NCBI GenBank assembly: GCA_934501535.1
Contig: CAKSUM010000015.1
Coordinates: 1 to 60,684, forward strand
DNA from: an uncultured Clostridia bacterium
Lineage (GTDB): Bacteria > Bacillota > Clostridia > UBA1381
DNA: 60,684 nucleotides
Direction of reading: 5' to 3'
Shown: one piece after another, positions 15,695-24,215 of the stretch
Layout: each line of letters opens with the position of its first letter
Position numbering within the stretch: position 1 is the first letter of the stretch
The notes under the pieces: model-generated
What the model saw: only the letters and a program-made list of their open reading frames with translations
Databases searched by the model: none
Told to the model about the DNA's origin: nothing
Program-made: the position numbers and the translations under genes

Positions 15695-17008
15695 ATGAAA
15701 AAAATTACTTTTATTGGAGCAGGAAGTCTTCAATTCACATCAAAGACCATTATGGATATGCTTACATTCCCCGCTTTCGAAGAGTGTGAATTTGCACTTA
15801 TGGATGTAAATGAGAGGAAACTCAAAGATATAACGGAATGTGTTGAAAAGATTATTGCAGAACGTAACAAGCCAAAATGCAAAGTTACTACGACTATGGA
15901 TAGAGCGGAAGCATTAAAAGGCGCAGACGGTGTTTTATGCACAATTTTCAATGGGGACATAGATATTTGGCAGTATGATATAATAATTCCAAAGAAATAC
16001 GGTGTTAATATCAATATCGGTGACACAAGAAGTGTATCGGGAATTTTCAGGGCATTAAGAAATATTCCGGTTATGCTTGATATATGTGCAGATATTGAAA
16101 AATATTGTCCTAATGCAGTTTTTTTGAATTACACGAACCCGATGTCAATGCTTTGCGGAGCTATGCAGAGACATGCAAATGTAGAGGTAACAGGTCTTTG
16201 CCACAGTGTACAGGATACAATAAAGCTGTTAGCCGGCTGGCTCAACATTCCGAGGGAAGAAGTTGTGTATAAGTGTTTGGGTGTAAATCACCAGGCTTTC
16301 TATACGGAATTGCAGCATAACGGTGAGGATTTGTACCCAAAATTGCGCAAGCTTTTAGAGAATCCCGAATACTTAAATCAAGAGCAGGTTAGAAATGAAA
16401 TGTTCTTGAAATTGGGATATTATACTACTGAATCAAGCGGACACAACTCGGAGTATAACCAGTGGTTCAGAAAAAGACCGGATTTACTTGAAAAATATTG
16501 TACTCACGGAACAGGGTGGAATCCGGGCGTATATGCCTATTCGCTTGATTTGAGAAAAGAAAGAGCAAAACACCCCGATAAGGATTATGAGGAGTTTATA
16601 GCAAAGCCGGTTCCGCAAGAAAGATCCGGAGAGTATGCACCATGCATATTTAATGCAAGATTTGGCGACGGAAAACCATTTGTATTTAATGGCAATGTCT
16701 TAAATCGTGGTTCTATTCCCAATCTTCCTGATGACGCATGTGTCGAGGTTCCAGTTGTTGCAGATAAAATGGGACTTAAAACTACGATTGCCGGACCGCT
16801 TCCGGAGCATGTTGCAATTCTTGTTAACACGACGGCACGTATGGAAACATTGGCATCAGAAGCTGCTGTTAAAAAGAGCAAGGAAATGGTTTACCATGCT
16901 GTATATATGGATCCGCTTACATCGGCAGTTTGCTCTTTGGATGAAATTAAAAATATGTGTGATGAATTGTTCGAAATCAACAAGGATTTTCTTGGAGACT
17001 ATAAATAG
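15695..17008 (+). CDS. Glycoside hydrolase family 4 (NAD- and metal-dependent)
   Basis: The 437-residue protein has the GH4 Rossmann start FIGAGSLQFTSKTI (6-19), NYTNPM at 145-150, the metal-binding Cys in GLCHSVQ (C169) and the His in LGVNHQAF (H199). The family cleaves alpha- or beta-glycosides by oxidation at C3, needing NAD, a divalent metal and reducing conditions, so it acts in the cytoplasm. The NYTNPMSMLCGAMQR and GLCHSVQ blocks group it with the MelA (alpha-galactosidase), LplD (alpha-galacturonidase) and alpha-glucuronidase branch rather than with 6-phospho-glycosidases. Which of these it is cannot be settled. It starts downstream of the MITE, and I see no convincing promoter. Confidence 0.9.
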   Translation: MKKITFIGAGSLQFTSKTIMDMLTFPAFEECEFALMDVNERKLKDITECVEKIIAERNKPKCKVTTTMDRAEALKGADGVLCTIFNGDIDIWQYDIIIPKKYGVNINIGDTRSVSGIFRALRNIPVMLDICADIEKYCPNAVFLNYTNPMSMLCGAMQRHANVEVTGLCHSVQDTIKLLAGWLNIPREEVVYKCLGVNHQAFYTELQHNGEDLYPKLRKLLENPEYLNQEQVRNEMFLKLGYYTTESSGHNSEYNQWFRKRPDLLEKYCTHGTGWNPGVYAYSLDLRKERAKHPDKDYEEFIAKPVPQERSGEYAPCIFNARFGDGKPFVFNGNVLNRGSIPNLPDDACVEVPVVADKMGLKTTIAGPLPEHVAILVNTTARMETLASEAAVKKSKEMVYHAVYMDPLTSAVCSLDEIKNMCDELFEINKDFLGDYK

Positions 17009-17065
17009 TTAATGACTATATCAAAAATGAACAAGTTCGGTAAAAACGGACAGTGACAAAAAAGG

Positions 17066-17104
17066 ATCTCCTATGGTATAATGAAAAGAACTACCATAGG
17101 AGAT
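17066..17104. repeat. Perfect 13-bp inverted repeat, possible insertion-sequence remnant
   Basis: ATCTCCTATGGTA and TACCATAGGAGAT flank a 13-base spacer. The left arm and spacer include GGTATAATG, a -10-like word directly followed by an ATG (17081) opening a short frame. No T-run follows, so it is not a standard terminator. In the gene-free stretch 17009-17361 it looks like the end of an insertion sequence or a MITE arm, but no matching second end was found. Confidence 0.45.
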
Positions 17105-17222
17105 TTGAATATAGACATGGTCTTGGTTTATCAGTATAAACTGTCTAAGAATATGTCCGCACGCCCTCCGATTTGCCGACGTATTTTTAGAACTATTTTC
17201 AAACAATCATAAATATGTTTTA

Positions 17223-17250
17223 AGGCAACCTGTGCGGGTTGTCTTTTTTT
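17223..17250 (+). terminator. Terminator-like hairpin, first of a tandem pair
   Basis: AGGCAACC pairs with GGTTGTCT (one G-T pair) and is followed by eight T. A diverged copy starting TAAGGCAACCTGTATGTG lies at 17272-17298 with a weaker stem and a T/C-rich tail. Together they probably end GH4 transcription and look like a small tandem duplication. Confidence 0.6.
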
Positions 17251-17361
17251 TATGCGAGCAATAAGGCAACCTGTATGTGTTGTCTTTTTCTTTTGGAAAA
17301 TTTGCGGATAAATGGTGTATAATGAATTTTATCGGAGCAATTCTGTGTGAAAACAGTGTAA

Positions 17362-17808
17362 AAGCCGAGCGGCGATAACGAGACGGACATGAGAGGTGAC
17401 GGATTCCGCAAAGGCATGAAACCGGGGAAGATTAACGGCGGCGAAAATGCAGTCGGCGATGAAACCGAAAGACCGGAACTGCCGGAAAACGGTGCGGATT
17501 TTGAAAAAGTCAAACTTGAAATTGCCGAGGGTGATACAGTAAGCATAGCAAAAGCCGACGGGACGATTTTGTATACGGTAACGGCGGATAAAGATGCCAA
17601 AGGCGTAGTTTTTGCATCGGACGCACTTGAAACGGACGAAACATATACGCTGTTAATTAACGGCGAATCGGCAGCAACGGCAAAATATATTGAACGGAGC
17701 GAGCCGGATAATGCTCAAAATGAAACGGGTATGCGCCCGGGCGGACCGCGGTTTGACGGAAAAAGACCGCTGATGAACAAAAATGACAGCAGTCAGCAGA
17801 CGGAATAA
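17362..17808 (+). pseudogene. C-terminal fragment of a secreted carbohydrate-binding-type protein
   Basis: The frame is open from just after a TAA at 17359 with no good start; an ATG at 17389 gives 139 residues but lacks a ribosome site. The content is an acidic linker, a small beta-rich unit (SIAKADGTILYTVTADKDAK and YTLLINGESAATA) and a Gly/Pro/Arg-rich tail (MRPGGPRFDG). This is the typical end of Cthe_2159-like carbohydrate-binding beta-helix proteins, which are several times longer and start with a signal peptide. Here the signal peptide and main domain are missing. It most likely is a truncated leftover, perhaps cut by the nearby insertion debris. Confidence 0.55.
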
Positions 17809-17862
17809 TCCGTGATAAAAACGGACGGTATAAAAAAACTGCATTTGTATGGCCATCAGCTA

Positions 17863-17891
17863 TTGATTTTTAAAAAGCAGTATGCTATAAT
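17863..17891 (+). promoter_or_regulatory. Promoter of the SGNH esterase gene
   Basis: TTGATT (17863-17868) and TATAAT (17886-17891) are separated by 17 bp, about 49 bases ahead of the ATG at 17940. Confidence 0.7.
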
Positions 17892-17906
17892 TAATTTGAA
17901 AAATTT

Positions 17907-17923
17907 TTACCGCGATGCGGTAA
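17907..17923. promoter_or_regulatory. Leader hairpin or operator next to the ribosome site
   Basis: TTACCGC-GAT-GCGGTAA is a perfect 7-bp inverted repeat with a three-base loop in the mRNA leader of the esterase gene, ending just before the ribosome site. It may bind a repressor or modulate translation; neither is proven. Confidence 0.4.
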
Positions 17924-17939
17924 GGGAGTGGAGAACATA

Positions 17940-18593
17940 ATGATTTTTGAAGATTTTGACAGAATTGTATTTGCGGGTGATTCGGTCACCGATATGGGCA
18001 GTGTAAACCCTGTCGGTGAGGGGTTGTTCGATAATTTGGGACAGGGGTTCGTAAGAAGCATAGACAGTCTTTTACGAATGGCATATCCGGAGGTGCGCGT
18101 AAGAATTACTAATTCGGGTATAAGCGGAAACACAAGCCGTGATTTAGCTGAAAGATATAAGCGCGATGTGCTTGATTTAAAACCCGACTGGGTAAATATT
18201 CTTATAGGAATAAATGATGTGTGGCGTCAGTTTGATTCACCGTCATTTGAAAGAGACTGGGTTCTTCCGGAAGAATATGAATCGAATGTTGAAAAAATGA
18301 TTACGTCGGTTAAAGACAGCGTTAAAGGGATATTTATAATGACGCCGTATTACATGGAACCGTATAAAAACGACATGATGAGGGCTCGTATGACCGAATA
18401 TGCGGATATTTGCCGAAGACTTGCCAAAAAACACAATTGTGTATTGATAGACTTGCAGGAGATGTTCGATAAATATTTTGAATTTTGCCATTCGTCGAGC
18501 ATAGCCTGGGACAGAATACACCCGAACAGAGTGGGCGCAGACCTTATTGCAAGAGAATTTCTGAACAAATGTCAGTTTGATTTTAACCATTAA
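17940..18593 (+). CDS. SGNH/GDSL-family hydrolase (acetylesterase-like)
   Basis: The protein (217 residues from ATG 17940) shows the SGNH blocks: FAGDSVTDMGSV with the nucleophile Ser, NSGISGNTSRDLAERY with the Gly, LIGINDVWRQF with the Asn, and WDRIHPNRVGADL with the catalytic Asp-x-x-His. No signal peptide is present, so it acts in the cytoplasm, probably removing acetyl groups from imported oligosaccharides; relatives include rhamnogalacturonan and xylan acetylesterases. ATG 17940 is preferred over the in-frame GTG 17928 because GGAG sits seven bases before it. It has its own promoter and a strong hairpin behind it, so it forms a single-gene unit. Confidence 0.87.
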   Translation: MIFEDFDRIVFAGDSVTDMGSVNPVGEGLFDNLGQGFVRSIDSLLRMAYPEVRVRITNSGISGNTSRDLAERYKRDVLDLKPDWVNILIGINDVWRQFDSPSFERDWVLPEEYESNVEKMITSVKDSVKGIFIMTPYYMEPYKNDMMRARMTEYADICRRLAKKHNCVLIDLQEMFDKYFEFCHSSSIAWDRIHPNRVGADLIAREFLNKCQFDFNH

Positions 18594-18604
18594 TTATTAC
18601 ATAG

Positions 18605-18635
18605 CGGTACTGCCCTGATTTTACGGGCAGTACCG
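18605..18635 (+). terminator. Hairpin terminator after the SGNH gene
   Basis: CGGTACTGCCC and GGGCAGTACCG form a perfect 11-bp stem with a nine-base loop. The following T tract is short (TTTAT), so termination strength is uncertain. Confidence 0.65.
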
Positions 18636-18670
18636 TTTATAATATAAAGAAACAGTTTATCGTAATAATA

Positions 18671-18698
18671 TTGATTTTTTGTGCAAATAAAATATAAT
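18671..18698 (+). promoter_or_regulatory. Promoter of the sirtuin gene
   Basis: TTGATT (18671-18676) and TATAAT (18693-18698) have a 16-bp spacer and lie 38 bases upstream of the chosen start at 18737. Confidence 0.65.
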
Positions 18699-18736
18699 AT
18701 ATGTAAAAGTGTGAATGACTGTACGAGGTGAAAGTT

Positions 18737-19477
18737 ATGCAGATAAAGAAATTTGCGGAAATGATAAAAGAATGTGATAACATAGTATTTTTCGGCGGTG
18801 CGGGCGTATCCACCGAAAGCGGCGTGAAAGATTATCGGAGTAAGGACGGACTGTATAATACGGTCAAGGAATACGGCGTGCCGCCGGAAGTAATTCTCAG
18901 CCATACATTCTTTTTTGAGCACACCGATGTGTTTTACGATTTTTACAGAAAATATTTCATCATAGAGGCAAACCCGAACAATGCTCATAAAGCGCTTGCA
19001 GAGCTTGAAAAAACGGGTAAGCTTAAGGCGGTAATTACGCAAAATATTGACGGACTTCATCAAAGAGCGGGGAGTGAAACCGTTGTGGAACTTCATGGAA
19101 CGGCAAGCGAATTTTATTGCTCGGAGTGCCGAAAGAGGGGCAATGCAGAAGAAGTTCTCGCAGAAATTAAAAATTGCAAAATTCCCAAATGCAGTTATTG
19201 CGGCGGTGTAATGAAACCGAAGGTTGTGCTGTATGAGGAGCCGCTGTATGACGGAGTTGCGGAGAGCGCGGTCAAATATATTTCGCATGCCGATATGCTG
19301 ATTGTGGGCGGAACGTCGCTTGCCGTGTACCCGGCGGCGTCTTTTGTGCGGTATTTCAGAGGGAAATATATTGTGATAATAAATAAATCCGAAACGGAAT
19401 ACGACACCAATGCGGATTTGGTTATAAGAGAAAATATCGGTGAAGTGTTTGAAAAAGTGATGAAGGAAATCCGGTAG
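18737..19477 (+). CDS. cobB: NAD-dependent protein deacylase, Sir2 family
   Basis: The 246-residue sirtuin carries GAGVSTESGVKDYRS for NAD binding, TQNIDGLHQRAG with catalytic residues followed by VELHG (active-site His), and two Cys pairs for zinc (CSECRKRG and KCSYCGG). The C-terminal end has VGGTSLAVYPAASFV and the INKSET nucleotide contact. It removes acetyl or longer acyl groups from lysines using NAD in the cytoplasm. ATG 18737 is chosen because GAGGTG lies just before it; the upstream GTG at 18728 is inside that site. It is a housekeeping-type gene with its own promoter, followed by the methyltransferase gene after 27 bases. Confidence 0.93.
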   Translation: MQIKKFAEMIKECDNIVFFGGAGVSTESGVKDYRSKDGLYNTVKEYGVPPEVILSHTFFFEHTDVFYDFYRKYFIIEANPNNAHKALAELEKTGKLKAVITQNIDGLHQRAGSETVVELHGTASEFYCSECRKRGNAEEVLAEIKNCKIPKCSYCGGVMKPKVVLYEEPLYDGVAESAVKYISHADMLIVGGTSLAVYPAASFVRYFRGKYIVIINKSETEYDTNADLVIRENIGEVFEKVMKEIR

Positions 19478-19504
19478 TTACCGAAAATTTTGCGAGGAAA
19501 AGTT

Positions 19505-20077
19505 ATGATGAAAATTTTAGCATTAGTTGTGCTTGTGCTGTTTTACGGAATTTATTTCACAAAATTATCGGCGCAGAAACGGCGCGGAATACGTACAAAT
19601 CAAATAGGCAGCAGAAGGGAAAAAACGCTGCACAGAGTGGAATTTCTGATGTCTGCGGCAACGGTTTTGGCACCTGCGGCGCAGCTGCTTGCCGTTGTAT
19701 TTGATGTCGGTTGTATGCCGCTGGGAGTGCGGATTGCGGGATTTGTCATGGGAATGACGGGTGATGCGGTTTTTCTTGCGGCAGTGCTGTGCATGAAGGA
19801 TAGCTGGCGTGCCGGTATTCCGGAAAATGATAAAACTTCTGTCGTCACAAGCGGCATTTATGCATTCAGCCGCAACCCGGCATTTTTGGGGTTTGACTTA
19901 ATGTACATAGGCGTGTTTTTAATGTATGTAAATTGGTTTACGGGTATCACATCAGCGTTTGCGATAATAATGCTGCATTTGCAGATTTTGCAGGAGGAAA
20001 AATACCTTGAAACTGTTTTCGGCAATGAATATACCGAATATAAAAAGCACGTTTTCAGATACTTGGGCAGGAAATAA
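19505..20077 (+). CDS. Membrane-bound isoprenylcysteine methyltransferase-like protein
   Basis: The 190-residue protein has four or so membrane segments (start to about residue 20, 45-65, 70-95, and 130-150). It has the C-terminal pattern of the ICMT/PEMT group: GIYAFSRNPAFLGFDLMYIG, then LQILQEEKYLETVFGNEYTEYKK and YLGR. These proteins methylate lipids, isoprenoid cysteines or other membrane substrates with S-adenosylmethionine; the bacterial substrate is usually unknown. The start is ATG 19505 behind CGAGGAAA. It probably shares the sirtuin's transcript and is closed by the hairpin at 20108. Confidence 0.8.
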   Translation: MMKILALVVLVLFYGIYFTKLSAQKRRGIRTNQIGSRREKTLHRVEFLMSAATVLAPAAQLLAVVFDVGCMPLGVRIAGFVMGMTGDAVFLAAVLCMKDSWRAGIPENDKTSVVTSGIYAFSRNPAFLGFDLMYIGVFLMYVNWFTGITSAFAIIMLHLQILQEEKYLETVFGNEYTEYKKHVFRYLGRK

Positions 20078-20107
20078 ATAATTGTAATACGGTAATTTTG
20101 CATATCA

Positions 20108-20143
20108 GGGCAATCGGGAATGGAGTCCCGGCTGCTCTTTTTT
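20108..20143 (+). terminator. Terminator after the methyltransferase gene
   Basis: GGGCAATCGGGA pairs with TCCCGGCTGCTC through two G-T pairs and one mismatch, followed by six T. It isolates the downstream regulated promoter from read-through. Confidence 0.7.
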
Positions 20144-20154
20144 GATGTAAAAAG

Positions 20155-20218
20155 GTTACGAAATGTCATAAAAGAGTTATCAAACGTCCTTTTGCCTTTA
20201 ATTATGTTTTGTTATAAT
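20155..20218 (+). promoter_or_regulatory. Activator site A and -10 box, promoter of the serine hydrolase/GH38 genes
   Basis: GTTACGAAA (20155-20163) and GTTATCAAA (20176-20184) are direct repeats 21 bp apart. TATAAT follows at 20213 after exactly 28 bp. No good -35 is present, as expected for an activator that contacts polymerase from a site adjoining the -35 position. The same layout occurs at 24124, 29571 and 36682. The 87 bases from -10 to the ATG contain only the ribosome site (AGGAGAA). Confidence 0.8.
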
Positions 20219-20304
20219 ACTTATTAATAAGCGCTACATGGTGCAGATGGCATTTTATGTGCAATTACTAAAGGTATATGTAATAAAATTTCAGGAGAAA
20301 AATT

Positions 20305-21435
20305 ATGGCTGATTTTACAAGATTAAAAAATTATATTGACTCTTTGTGTGACCAATATCCAATTGCATCAAGTGATGTTATTGTGATGCGGGAACATGAA
20401 CAAGTTTTTCGGGGAATGAACGGTTTTAGGTATGCAGAGAAAAAAATTCCTCTTGACGGAAAAGAACTTTACTATATATTTTCATGCACAAAAATGTGCA
20501 CATGCGTTGCGGCGATGCAGCTTATTGAGCGTGGAAAAATGAACCTTTCGGACAAGCTTGCGGATTATATTCCCGAATTTGCTCATATGAAAGTAAAGCT
20601 TGCAGACGGAAATGTAAAAGAGGCAGAAACACCGATTACAATTCATCATCTTATGACAATGACGGGCGGATTCGGATACGAGCTGGAGGATAGTTCGATA
20701 GTTAATGCTGTGCGTGAAAATCCGAATATTTCTACACTTGACTTGGTGAGAAATATGTCAAAAATGACGCTGCACTTTGAGCCGGGCACAAAATGGAAGT
20801 ACAGTTTGTGTCATGATATACTCGGCGGAGTTATTGAGGCTGTTTCAGGAATGAAGTTTTCGGAGTACCTAACGGAAAATATATTTAACCCGCTTGGAAT
20901 GGCACACACAGGATTTGTGCTTAAGCAGGGTGATGAAGATAATATGGCACCGGCGGCATATGTGAATGAGGACGGCAGCATAACGGATTTGCCTGCCGAA
21001 TGTAATCACAAGCTGTCAAAAAATTATGAAAGCGGCGGCGCGGGACTTATTTCTTCTACGGAAGATTATGTAAAGTTAGCCGATGCATTGGCAAATTTGG
21101 GCATGGGTAAAACAGGAAGCAGGATATTGTCGGAGCAATCGGTTGACAGATTGCGTCATGACGAACTGACCGATGAAATGAAAAAGGATTTCTGGAAAGG
21201 TCCATACTACAGTTACGGACTGGGATTTCGTACACTTGTCAGCAAGGAAAACGGTGCAAGAAGTCCGATAGGTGAGTTTGGTTGGGAAGGTACAAGAGGG
21301 TGTTATTGCTTTATTGATACCGATAATCGCATTGCGGTTTTCTATGCAACGCAGATTGCGAGCGAGCATGCATTTCTTAATAATGAAGTTCACCCCCAAA
21401 TAAGAGACTTGGTATATGACGCATTGGATTTATAG
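20305..21435 (+). CDS. Serine hydrolase of the beta-lactamase/penicillin-binding fold
   Basis: The 376-residue protein has the class C beta-lactamase-like motif S-x-x-K in FSCTKMCTCVAAMQLIERG (near residue 53) and the Tyr motif in WKYSLCHDILGGVIEAVSG. Further along come FNPLGMAHTGF, SGGAGLISSTEDYVKLADAL and a C-terminal FGWEGTRGCYCFID corresponding to the third motif. No signal peptide is visible, so it is cytoplasmic and more likely an esterase or peptidase-like hydrolase than a resistance enzyme. It follows activator site A and so belongs to the putative glycan regulon; an acyl-sugar esterase role would make sense but is inference. A 50-base gap leads to the GH38 gene, probably co-transcribed. 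Confidence 0.85.
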   Translation: MADFTRLKNYIDSLCDQYPIASSDVIVMREHEQVFRGMNGFRYAEKKIPLDGKELYYIFSCTKMCTCVAAMQLIERGKMNLSDKLADYIPEFAHMKVKLADGNVKEAETPITIHHLMTMTGGFGYELEDSSIVNAVRENPNISTLDLVRNMSKMTLHFEPGTKWKYSLCHDILGGVIEAVSGMKFSEYLTENIFNPLGMAHTGFVLKQGDEDNMAPAAYVNEDGSITDLPAECNHKLSKNYESGGAGLISSTEDYVKLADALANLGMGKTGSRILSEQSVDRLRHDELTDEMKKDFWKGPYYSYGLGFRTLVSKENGARSPIGEFGWEGTRGCYCFIDTDNRIAVFYATQIASEHAFLNNEVHPQIRDLVYDALDL

Positions 21436-21485
21436 GAAAAATAAAAAGCATGATTAATATGAAATAGGAGTAAGGGTGAAAAAAT

Positions 21486-24071
21486 ATGAAAAAGATAAAA
21501 GCAATAGTATGCGATCACATGGATTTGACATGGAGGCGGGCTTTTGATCGCGATATGGTTTTTAAAGGGCAGAATTTTGTGTCTTATGCAAAACTTGAGG
21601 AATATTACATACTTGACAATATCAAGCTTGCAAGAAAATATCCGCAGTACAAATTTACAATAGAGTCAAATGAAGTCGTGAGAAAGTTTTTGGAACGCAA
21701 TCCGATGTACGAAGATGAACTGAAAAAGCTATATTCCGAAGGCAGAATCAGCACTATGTTTACCGGAAATAATATTATTGACGTAAATTTGTGTAACGGT
21801 GAAAGCATCGTGCGAAACTACCTTTACGGTAAAAGGTGGATGAAAAAACTGTGCAGTAAACCGTCCGGTGTTTGCCAAAGAACGGACGCATTCGGAAACT
21901 CGGCACAAATGCCGCAGATTATCCGCGGATTTGACTGCAAGTATATCGGGAAGATAAGTTACAGCAAATGTGACGGGAATTACTGGCGCGGACTGGACGG
22001 AACAACCGTTGTTACCACGCCGGTGAAGATTGTATTTGAAAGCGGCGGTTACTATAAATATCCGCCATGTCCGGAATGTAACGGATACGGCTGCAAAAAG
22101 TGCGATTACCGCGGCATTGATGCCGAGCACGTAAAACCGCAGATTATACCGATGGACAGAATGGACTTGTCTAAAGTGACAGGTGAGGGTGCCGAATACA
22201 TACTCTGCGGCGGCGAGGAATTAATGCCGAGAGAGGATATCATAGAATTTGCCGAAAGGCACAAAAACGAGGTTGAGGTTGTATTTTCGACGTATGATGA
22301 ATTGCTTGAAGACAGCATAGACTTGTCTAAAGTTGACAATCCGCCGGAAAATGAGCTTGCATCATCTGTTGAGATGAACACAAATAATACCGGTGTTTAT
22401 GCAACGCGTATTAAAATGAAACAGCGCCTCAGAAAAACTGAAAATATGATGACTGCTGCGGAGACCCTTAATGTGATGAATTACGTTAACGGAGGAAATC
22501 CTCATGCCGAAGAAATTGAAGAAATATGGCGTAAAATCAATTTTACAATGTTTCATGATGCTGTAACGGCAACGCATGTCGATGCGGCATTTGATGAACT
22601 TATGGATATTTTTGATGAGGTACAGGGTGAGATAAGAAAAATCAATTCGGAAAATCTGAGTAATCTGTCCGAGATTTCGGACGGTGTTACAGTGTTTAAT
22701 CCTACAGGTGACTGTGTGGAAAAAATAGTAGGAATAAAGCCGGGATTTACATTTTGTGACGAAATCGGCAATGAACTTGACAAAATTTCCGATACGGAGG
22801 TTATTTGCCGTCTGAACCCGTACGAAACAAAATATTACAATCTGAAGGAAAAGAAATTTATCGGCAATACGAAAAAAACGGCAGAGTTTAAAAAGCAGGC
22901 GGGGGACTCAATCTTAACGGACGTAGTAAAAGAAACGGAAAAACGGATTGATGCAAGAGAGTTTTTCATAGAGAATGAAAGATATAAAATCACAGCGGAA
23001 ATACACGGTATAAAAAGCATTTATGATAAAATTCTCGGTATTAATATTTGCGAGGAAACGGAATATATGCCGTTTGAATTTATTCTCGAACATGATGACG
23101 GGTCACCGTGGGCAACGATGTCGTCAGATTTAAGAAGAACGACTTTCCGAAATGACACGCTTTTGACGGAAATTGAAACGAGCGAAAATTGCAGCAAGCT
23201 GAAATTTAAGATTTCTCTCCCGGACAGGGTTATCGCATATTCTGTGACCGGAATTGGTATAGAGTATGAAATCGTTTTATACAAAAATTCGGATAAAGTG
23301 TATATGAACTGTAAAATCTTCTGGGATACGATTAATCACAGGCTCAGAATAGCAGTACCTGTTCCGTTTGCAGGACGTGATATGTATGAAATTCCGTACG
23401 GATATCTGGAAAGAAAAGAGTACGGACTGTCAAGGTTCAGAGAAGGAAGAGAACAGTGGGCGGCGGCAATAAATGAATACCCGGCGATAAACTGGGCGGG
23501 AATTGAAGGGGAACAAGCGTCGGTATGCCTGTTCAATCAAGGTACACCGTCACACTATATTACGGATAACAATGCCGGGGGAAGAACAATTTTTGTAACA
23601 CCGCTGCGCAGTCCCGGAAATGCAACATATCTGCATGACCCGGCGGCGTATTCCATGACAGACTGGGACGGAATGAGAGATGCCGGAACGCATGAATTTT
23701 CATATATGCTCGGTGCATATGCGGAAGGATTTGACAAAAATAATGCGGTGCCGGACGGAAATTCATTTAATGCCCGATTGTTTGTTGAAAACGGAAGGCT
23801 GATAAAAACGGATTTGCCGATATTGAATTGCGGCGGGGCAAGAATTGTTTCGCTGAAGAATGCGGAAGATGATAAGGCTGTTATAGTCAGAATGGCGGAG
23901 TACCACGGAAAATCAGAAAACGGAAGTTTAAGTGTGCCGGAGTATGTAAAGAGCGTTTGTCAAACAAACCTTGATGAACGCGAACTTGAAAACCTTGAAT
24001 TAAATAATAATACCGTCAGATTAAATTTCCGTCCGTTTGAGATAAAGACAGTCAAAATGAATTTGAAATAG
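21486..24071 (+). CDS. Glycoside hydrolase family 38-like (alpha-mannosidase-type) enzyme with a zinc-knuckle insert
   Basis: The 861-residue protein has GH38-like landmarks: HxD (H11, D13) in the first strand, RTDAFGNSAQMPQI with candidate nucleophile/metal ligand D134, and FHDAVTATHVDAAFDELMD in the helical region near 357. A large C-terminal beta domain follows. GH38 enzymes use zinc and retain configuration, normally cleaving alpha-mannosides. An unusual insert around residues 195-206 has Cys-x2-Cys-x4-Cys-x2-Cys (CPECNGYGCKKC), like a DnaJ zinc finger. Divergence from classical mannosidases means the sugar may not be mannose. It has no signal peptide. It is closed by a terminator at 24079. 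Confidence 0.8.
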   Translation: MKKIKAIVCDHMDLTWRRAFDRDMVFKGQNFVSYAKLEEYYILDNIKLARKYPQYKFTIESNEVVRKFLERNPMYEDELKKLYSEGRISTMFTGNNIIDVNLCNGESIVRNYLYGKRWMKKLCSKPSGVCQRTDAFGNSAQMPQIIRGFDCKYIGKISYSKCDGNYWRGLDGTTVVTTPVKIVFESGGYYKYPPCPECNGYGCKKCDYRGIDAEHVKPQIIPMDRMDLSKVTGEGAEYILCGGEELMPREDIIEFAERHKNEVEVVFSTYDELLEDSIDLSKVDNPPENELASSVEMNTNNTGVYATRIKMKQRLRKTENMMTAAETLNVMNYVNGGNPHAEEIEEIWRKINFTMFHDAVTATHVDAAFDELMDIFDEVQGEIRKINSENLSNLSEISDGVTVFNPTGDCVEKIVGIKPGFTFCDEIGNELDKISDTEVICRLNPYETKYYNLKEKKFIGNTKKTAEFKKQAGDSILTDVVKETEKRIDAREFFIENERYKITAEIHGIKSIYDKILGINICEETEYMPFEFILEHDDGSPWATMSSDLRRTTFRNDTLLTEIETSENCSKLKFKISLPDRVIAYSVTGIGIEYEIVLYKNSDKVYMNCKIFWDTINHRLRIAVPVPFAGRDMYEIPYGYLERKEYGLSRFREGREQWAAAINEYPAINWAGIEGEQASVCLFNQGTPSHYITDNNAGGRTIFVTPLRSPGNATYLHDPAAYSMTDWDGMRDAGTHEFSYMLGAYAEGFDKNNAVPDGNSFNARLFVENGRLIKTDLPILNCGGARIVSLKNAEDDKAVIVRMAEYHGKSENGSLSVPEYVKSVCQTNLDERELENLELNNNTVRLNFRPFEIKTVKMNLK

Positions 24072-24078
24072 TAAAAAG

Positions 24079-24103
24079 ATCACTCAAACCGAGTGATTTT
24101 TTT
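24079..24103 (+). terminator. Terminator after the GH38-like gene
   Basis: ATCACTC and GAGTGAT form a 7-bp stem with a five-base loop followed by seven T. Confidence 0.85.
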
Positions 24104-24123
24104 ATGTACAGCAATGCAAAAAG

Positions 24124-24187
24124 GTTACGAAATGTCATAAAAGAGTTATCAAACGTCCTTTTTGCTTTTGTGATAGTCTGATAAAAT
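24124..24187 (+). promoter_or_regulatory. Activator site B and -10 box, promoter of the GH116 operon
   Basis: GTTACGAAA (24124-24132) and GTTATCAAA (24145-24153), 21 bp apart, are followed after 28 bp by TAAAAT (24182-24187). The block from GGTTACG to CAAACGTCC is identical to that at site A although the genes differ, so it is a conserved control element. The transcript would start about 20 bases before the ATG at 24216. Confidence 0.8.
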
Positions 24188-24215
24188 ATGTATATATGAT
24201 TGGGAGGCGAAGATT

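Noticed and set aside
17389..17808. A possible intact small secreted Gly/Pro-rich protein.
   Set aside because: There is no signal peptide or ribosome site, and the frame continues upstream of the ATG with the same kind of linker sequence, which fits a C-terminal gene fragment.
20148..24153. The nearly identical 35-bp blocks at about 20153 and 24122 first looked like insertion-sequence ends or MITE traces.
   Set aside because: They have no inverted partner or target duplication, both sit at the same distance from a -10 box and start codon, and two further diverged copies share only the half-site words and spacing, so promoter elements explain them better.
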